Below are positions 61,018-64,000 of a stretch of DNA of 64,000 nt, in pieces (the stretch's first letter is position 1; every line of letters starts with the position of its first letter). The position numbers and the translations under genes were made by a program. The notes under the pieces were generated by a model that saw nothing but the letters and a program-made list of their open reading frames with translations, was not told the DNA's origin and searched no databases. The DNA is from Ricordea florida. Taxonomy: Eukaryota > Cnidaria > Anthozoa > Corallimorpharia > Ricordeidae. The stretch is from the NCBI GenBank assembly GCA_949710005.1, contig OX453275.1, positions 36,401,294 to 36,465,293 on the forward strand, in the 5' to 3' direction.

Positions 61018-64000
61018 CTAAGGGTTAGGGTTAGGGTTAGGGTTAGGGTTAGGGTTAGGGTTAGGGTTAGGGTTAGGGTTAGGGTTAGGGTTAGGGTTAG
61101 GGTTAGGGTTAGGGTTAGGGTTTAGGGTTTAGGGTTAGGGTTAGGGTTAGGGTTAGGGTTAGGGTTAGGGTTAGGGTTAGGGTTAGGGTTAGGGTTAGGG
61201 TTAGGGTTAGGGTTAGGGTTAGGGTTAGGGTTAGGGTTAGGGTTAGGGTTAGGGTTAGGGTTAGGGTTAGGGTTAGGGTTAGGGTTAGGGTTAGGGTTAG
61301 GGTTAGGGTTAGGGTTAGGGTTAGGGTTAGGGTTAGGGTTAGGGTTAGGGTTAGGGTTAGGGTTAGGGTTAGGGTTAGGGTTAGGGTTAGGGTTAGGGTT
61401 AGGGTTAGGGTTAGGGTTAGGGTTAGGGTTAGGGTTAGGGTTAGGGTTAGGGTTAGGGTTAGGGTTAGGGTTAGGGTTAGGGTTAGGGTTAGGGTTAGGG
61501 TTAGGGTTAGGGTTAGGGTTAGGGTTAGGGTTAGGGTTAGGGTTAGGGTTAGGGTTAGGGTTAGGGTTAGGGTTAGGGTTAGGGTTAGGGTTAGGGTTAG
61601 GGTTAGGGTTAGGGTTAGGGTTAGGGTTAGGGTTAGGGTTAGGGTTAGGGTTAGGGTTAGGGTTAGGGTTAGGGTTAGGGTTAGGGTTAGGGTTAGGGTT
61701 AGGGTTAGGGTTAGGGTTAGGGTTAGGGTTAGGGTTAGGGTTAGGGTTAGGGTTAGGGTTAGGGTTAGGGTTAGGGTTAGGGTTAGGGTTAGGGTTAGGG
61801 TTAGGGTTAGGGTTAGGGTTAGGGTTAGGGTTAGGGTTAGGGTTAGGGTTAGGGTTAGGGTTAGGGTTAGGGTTAGGGTTAGGGTTAGGGTTAGGGTTAG
61901 GGTTAGGGTTAGGGTTAGGGTTAGGGTTAGGGTTAGGGTTAGGGTTAGGGTTAGGGTTAGGGTTAGGGTTAGGGTTAGGGTTAGGGTTAGGGTTAGGGTT
62001 AGGGTTAGGGTTAGGGTTAGGGTTAGGGTTAGGGTTAGGGTTAGGGTTAGGGTTAGGGTTAGGGTTAGGGTTAGGGTTAGGGTTAGGGTTAGGGTTAGGG
62101 TTAGGGTTAGGGTTAGGGTTAGGGTTAGGGTTAGGGTTAGGGTTAGGGTTAGGGTTAGGGTTAGGGTTAGGGTTAGGGTTAGGGTTAGGGTTAGGGTTAG
62201 GGTTAGGGTTAGGGTTAGGGTTAGGGTTAGGGTTAGGGTTAGGGTTAGGGTTAGGGTTAGGGTTAGGGTTAGGGTTAGGGTTAGGGTTAGGGTTAGGGTT
62301 AGGGTTAGGGTTAGGGTTAGGGTTAGGGTTAGGGTTAGGGTTAGGGTTAGGGTTAGGGTTAGGGTTAGGGTTAGGGTTAGGGTTAGGGTTAGGGTTAGGG
62401 TTAGGGTTAGGGTTAGGGTTAGGGTTAGGGTTAGGGTTAGGGTTAGGGTTAGGGTTAGGGTTAGGGTTAGGGTTAGGGTTAGGGTTAGGGTTAGGGTTAG
62501 GGTTAGGGTTAGGGTTAGGGTTAGGGTTAGGGTTAGGGTTAGGGTTAGGGTTAGGGTTAGGGTTAGGGTTAGGGTTAGGGTTAGGGTTAGGGTTAGGGTT
62601 AGGGTTAGGGTTAGGGTTAGGGTTAGGGTTAGGGTTAGGGTTAGGGTTAGGGTTAGGGTTAGGGTTAGGGTTAGGGTTAGGGTTAGGGTTAGGGTTAGGG
62701 TTAGGGTTAGGGTTAGGGTTAGGGTTAGGGTTAGGGTTAGGGTTAGGGTTAGGGTTAGGGTTAGGGTTAGGGTTAGGGTTAGGGTTAGGGTTAGGGTTAG
62801 GGTTAGGGTTAGGGTTAGGGTTAGGGTTAGGGTTAGGGTTAGGGTTAGGGTTAGGGTTAGGGTTAGGGTTAGGGTTAGGGTTAGGGTTAGGGTTAGGGTT
62901 AGGGTTAGGGTTAGGGTTAGGGTTAGGGTTAGGGTTAGGGTTAGGGTTAGGGTTAGGGTTAGGGTTAGGGTTAGGGTTAGGGTTAGGGTTAGGGTTAGGG
63001 TTAGGGTTAGGGTTAGGGTTAGGGTTAGGGTTAGGGTTAGGGTTAGGGTTAGGGTTAGGGTTAGGGTTAGGGTTAGGGTTAGGGTTAGGGTTAGGGTTAG
63101 GGTTAGGGTTAGGGTTAGGGTTAGGGTTAGGGTTAGGGTTAGGGTTAGGGTTAGGGTTAGGGTTAGGGTTAGGGTTAGGGTTAGGGTTAGGGTTAGGGTT
63201 AGGGTTAGGGTTAGGGTTAGGGTTAGGGTTAGGGTTAGGGTTAGGGTTAGGGTTAGGGTTAGGGTTAGGGTTAGGGTTAGGGTTAGGGTTAGGGTTAGGG
63301 TTAGGGTTAGGGTTAGGGTTAGGGTTAGGGTTAGGGTTAGGGTTAGGGTTAGGGTTAGGGTTAGGGTTAGGGTTAGGGTTAGGGTTAGGGTTAGGGTTAG
63401 GGTTAGGGTTAGGGTTAGGGTTAGGGTTAGGGTTAGGGTTAGGGTTAGGGTTAGGGTTAGGGTTAGGGTTAGGGTTAGGGTTAGGGTTAGGGTTAGGGTT
63501 AGGGTTAGGGTTAGGGTTAGGGTTAGGGTTAGGGTTAGGGTTAGGGTTAGGGTTAGGGTTAGGGTTAGGGTTAGGGTTAGGGTTAGGGTTAGGGTTAGGG
63601 TTAGGGTTAGGGTTAGGGTTAGGGTTAGGGTTAGGGTTAGGGTTAGGGTTAGGGTTAGGGTTAGGGTTAGGGTTAGGGTTAGGGTTAGGGTTAGGGTTAG
63701 GGTTAGGGTTAGGGTTAGGGTTAGGGTTAGGGTTAGGGTTAGGGTTAGGGTTAGGGTTAGGGTTAGGGTTAGGGTTAGGGTTAGGGTTAGGGTTAGGGTT
63801 AGGGTTAGGGTTAGGGTTAGGGTTAGGGTTAGGGTTAGGGTTAGGGTTAGGGTTAGGGTTAGGGTTAGGGTTAGGGTTAGGGTTAGGGTTAGGGTTAGGG
63901 TTAGGGTTAGGGTTAGGGTTAGGGTTAGGGTTAGGGTTAGGGTTAGGGTTAGGGTTAGGGTTAGGGTTAGGGTTAGGGTTAGGGTTAGGGTTAGGGTTAG
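61018..64000 (+). repeat. Telomere, (TTAGGG)n
   Basis: Nearly 500 copies of TTAGGG running to the window end, in the G-rich 5'-to-3' orientation expected at a right-hand chromosome end. Only break seen: two adjacent TTTAGGG units at about 61120-61134. TTAGGG is the ancestral animal telomere repeat and is used by cnidarians. Confidence 0.97.

Overview
This is the end of a eukaryotic chromosome, most likely from a cnidarian and probably a stony coral. The last 3 kb is an uninterrupted TTAGGG array. The rest is AT-rich, intron-rich DNA full of tRNA-derived SINEs, foldback and MITE elements, LINE pieces and a BEL/Pao retroelement. The species assignment is inference; no marker gene is present.

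The core of the window is a tail-to-tail pair of paralogous genes for a large multidomain membrane receptor. Copy A runs on the plus strand from beyond the left edge to about 18,569. Copy B runs on the minus strand from 44,531 to 20,291. I rebuilt both exon by exon from splice sites, reading phase and mutual homology. The protein is: signal peptide, LamG/concanavalin-like domain, two sushi (CCP) domains, a cysteine-rich LRR N-cap, nine leucine-rich repeats each on its own 72-nt phase-2 exon, two ephrin-receptor-like cysteine-rich exons, one 1,533-nt exon with about nine membrane segments, and a short cytoplasmic tail. Fourteen internal exons match one for one in length and phase. The exons of copy B sum to 3,966 nt, a multiple of three. 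Copy B has an in-frame TGA in the middle of its LamG domain. About 1,020 bp of the membrane exon looks identical between the copies although the flanking coding sequence has clearly diverged, which points to recent gene conversion.

Layout. 1-18.6 kb: copy A (its first exons are off the window), with SINEs, foldback elements and Penelope-like fragments in the introns. 18.6-20.3 kb: convergent intergenic spacer with a microsatellite. 20.3-44.5 kb: copy B, whose introns hold a 5'-truncated LINE with an RT, a Tc1/mariner-like element, a 1.5-kb foldback element and several MITEs; two insertions lie within about 15 bp of splice sites. 44.5-46.7 kb: upstream region with no gene I can support. 46.7-52.8 kb: decayed BEL/Pao element (gag, protease, RT/RNase H, integrase) with one stop and two frameshifts. 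53-53.7 kb: an array of short palindromic repeats. 53.7-60 kb: SINE copies, MITEs and LINE relics. 60.0-61.0 kb: degenerate telomere-like repeat in C-rich orientation. 61.0-64.0 kb: telomere.

The two receptor genes are the only host genes supported here. Their extracellular modules are all ligand-binding types (LamG, CCP, LRR), so a surface-recognition role (self/non-self, microbial or adhesion) is plausible, but this is inference.
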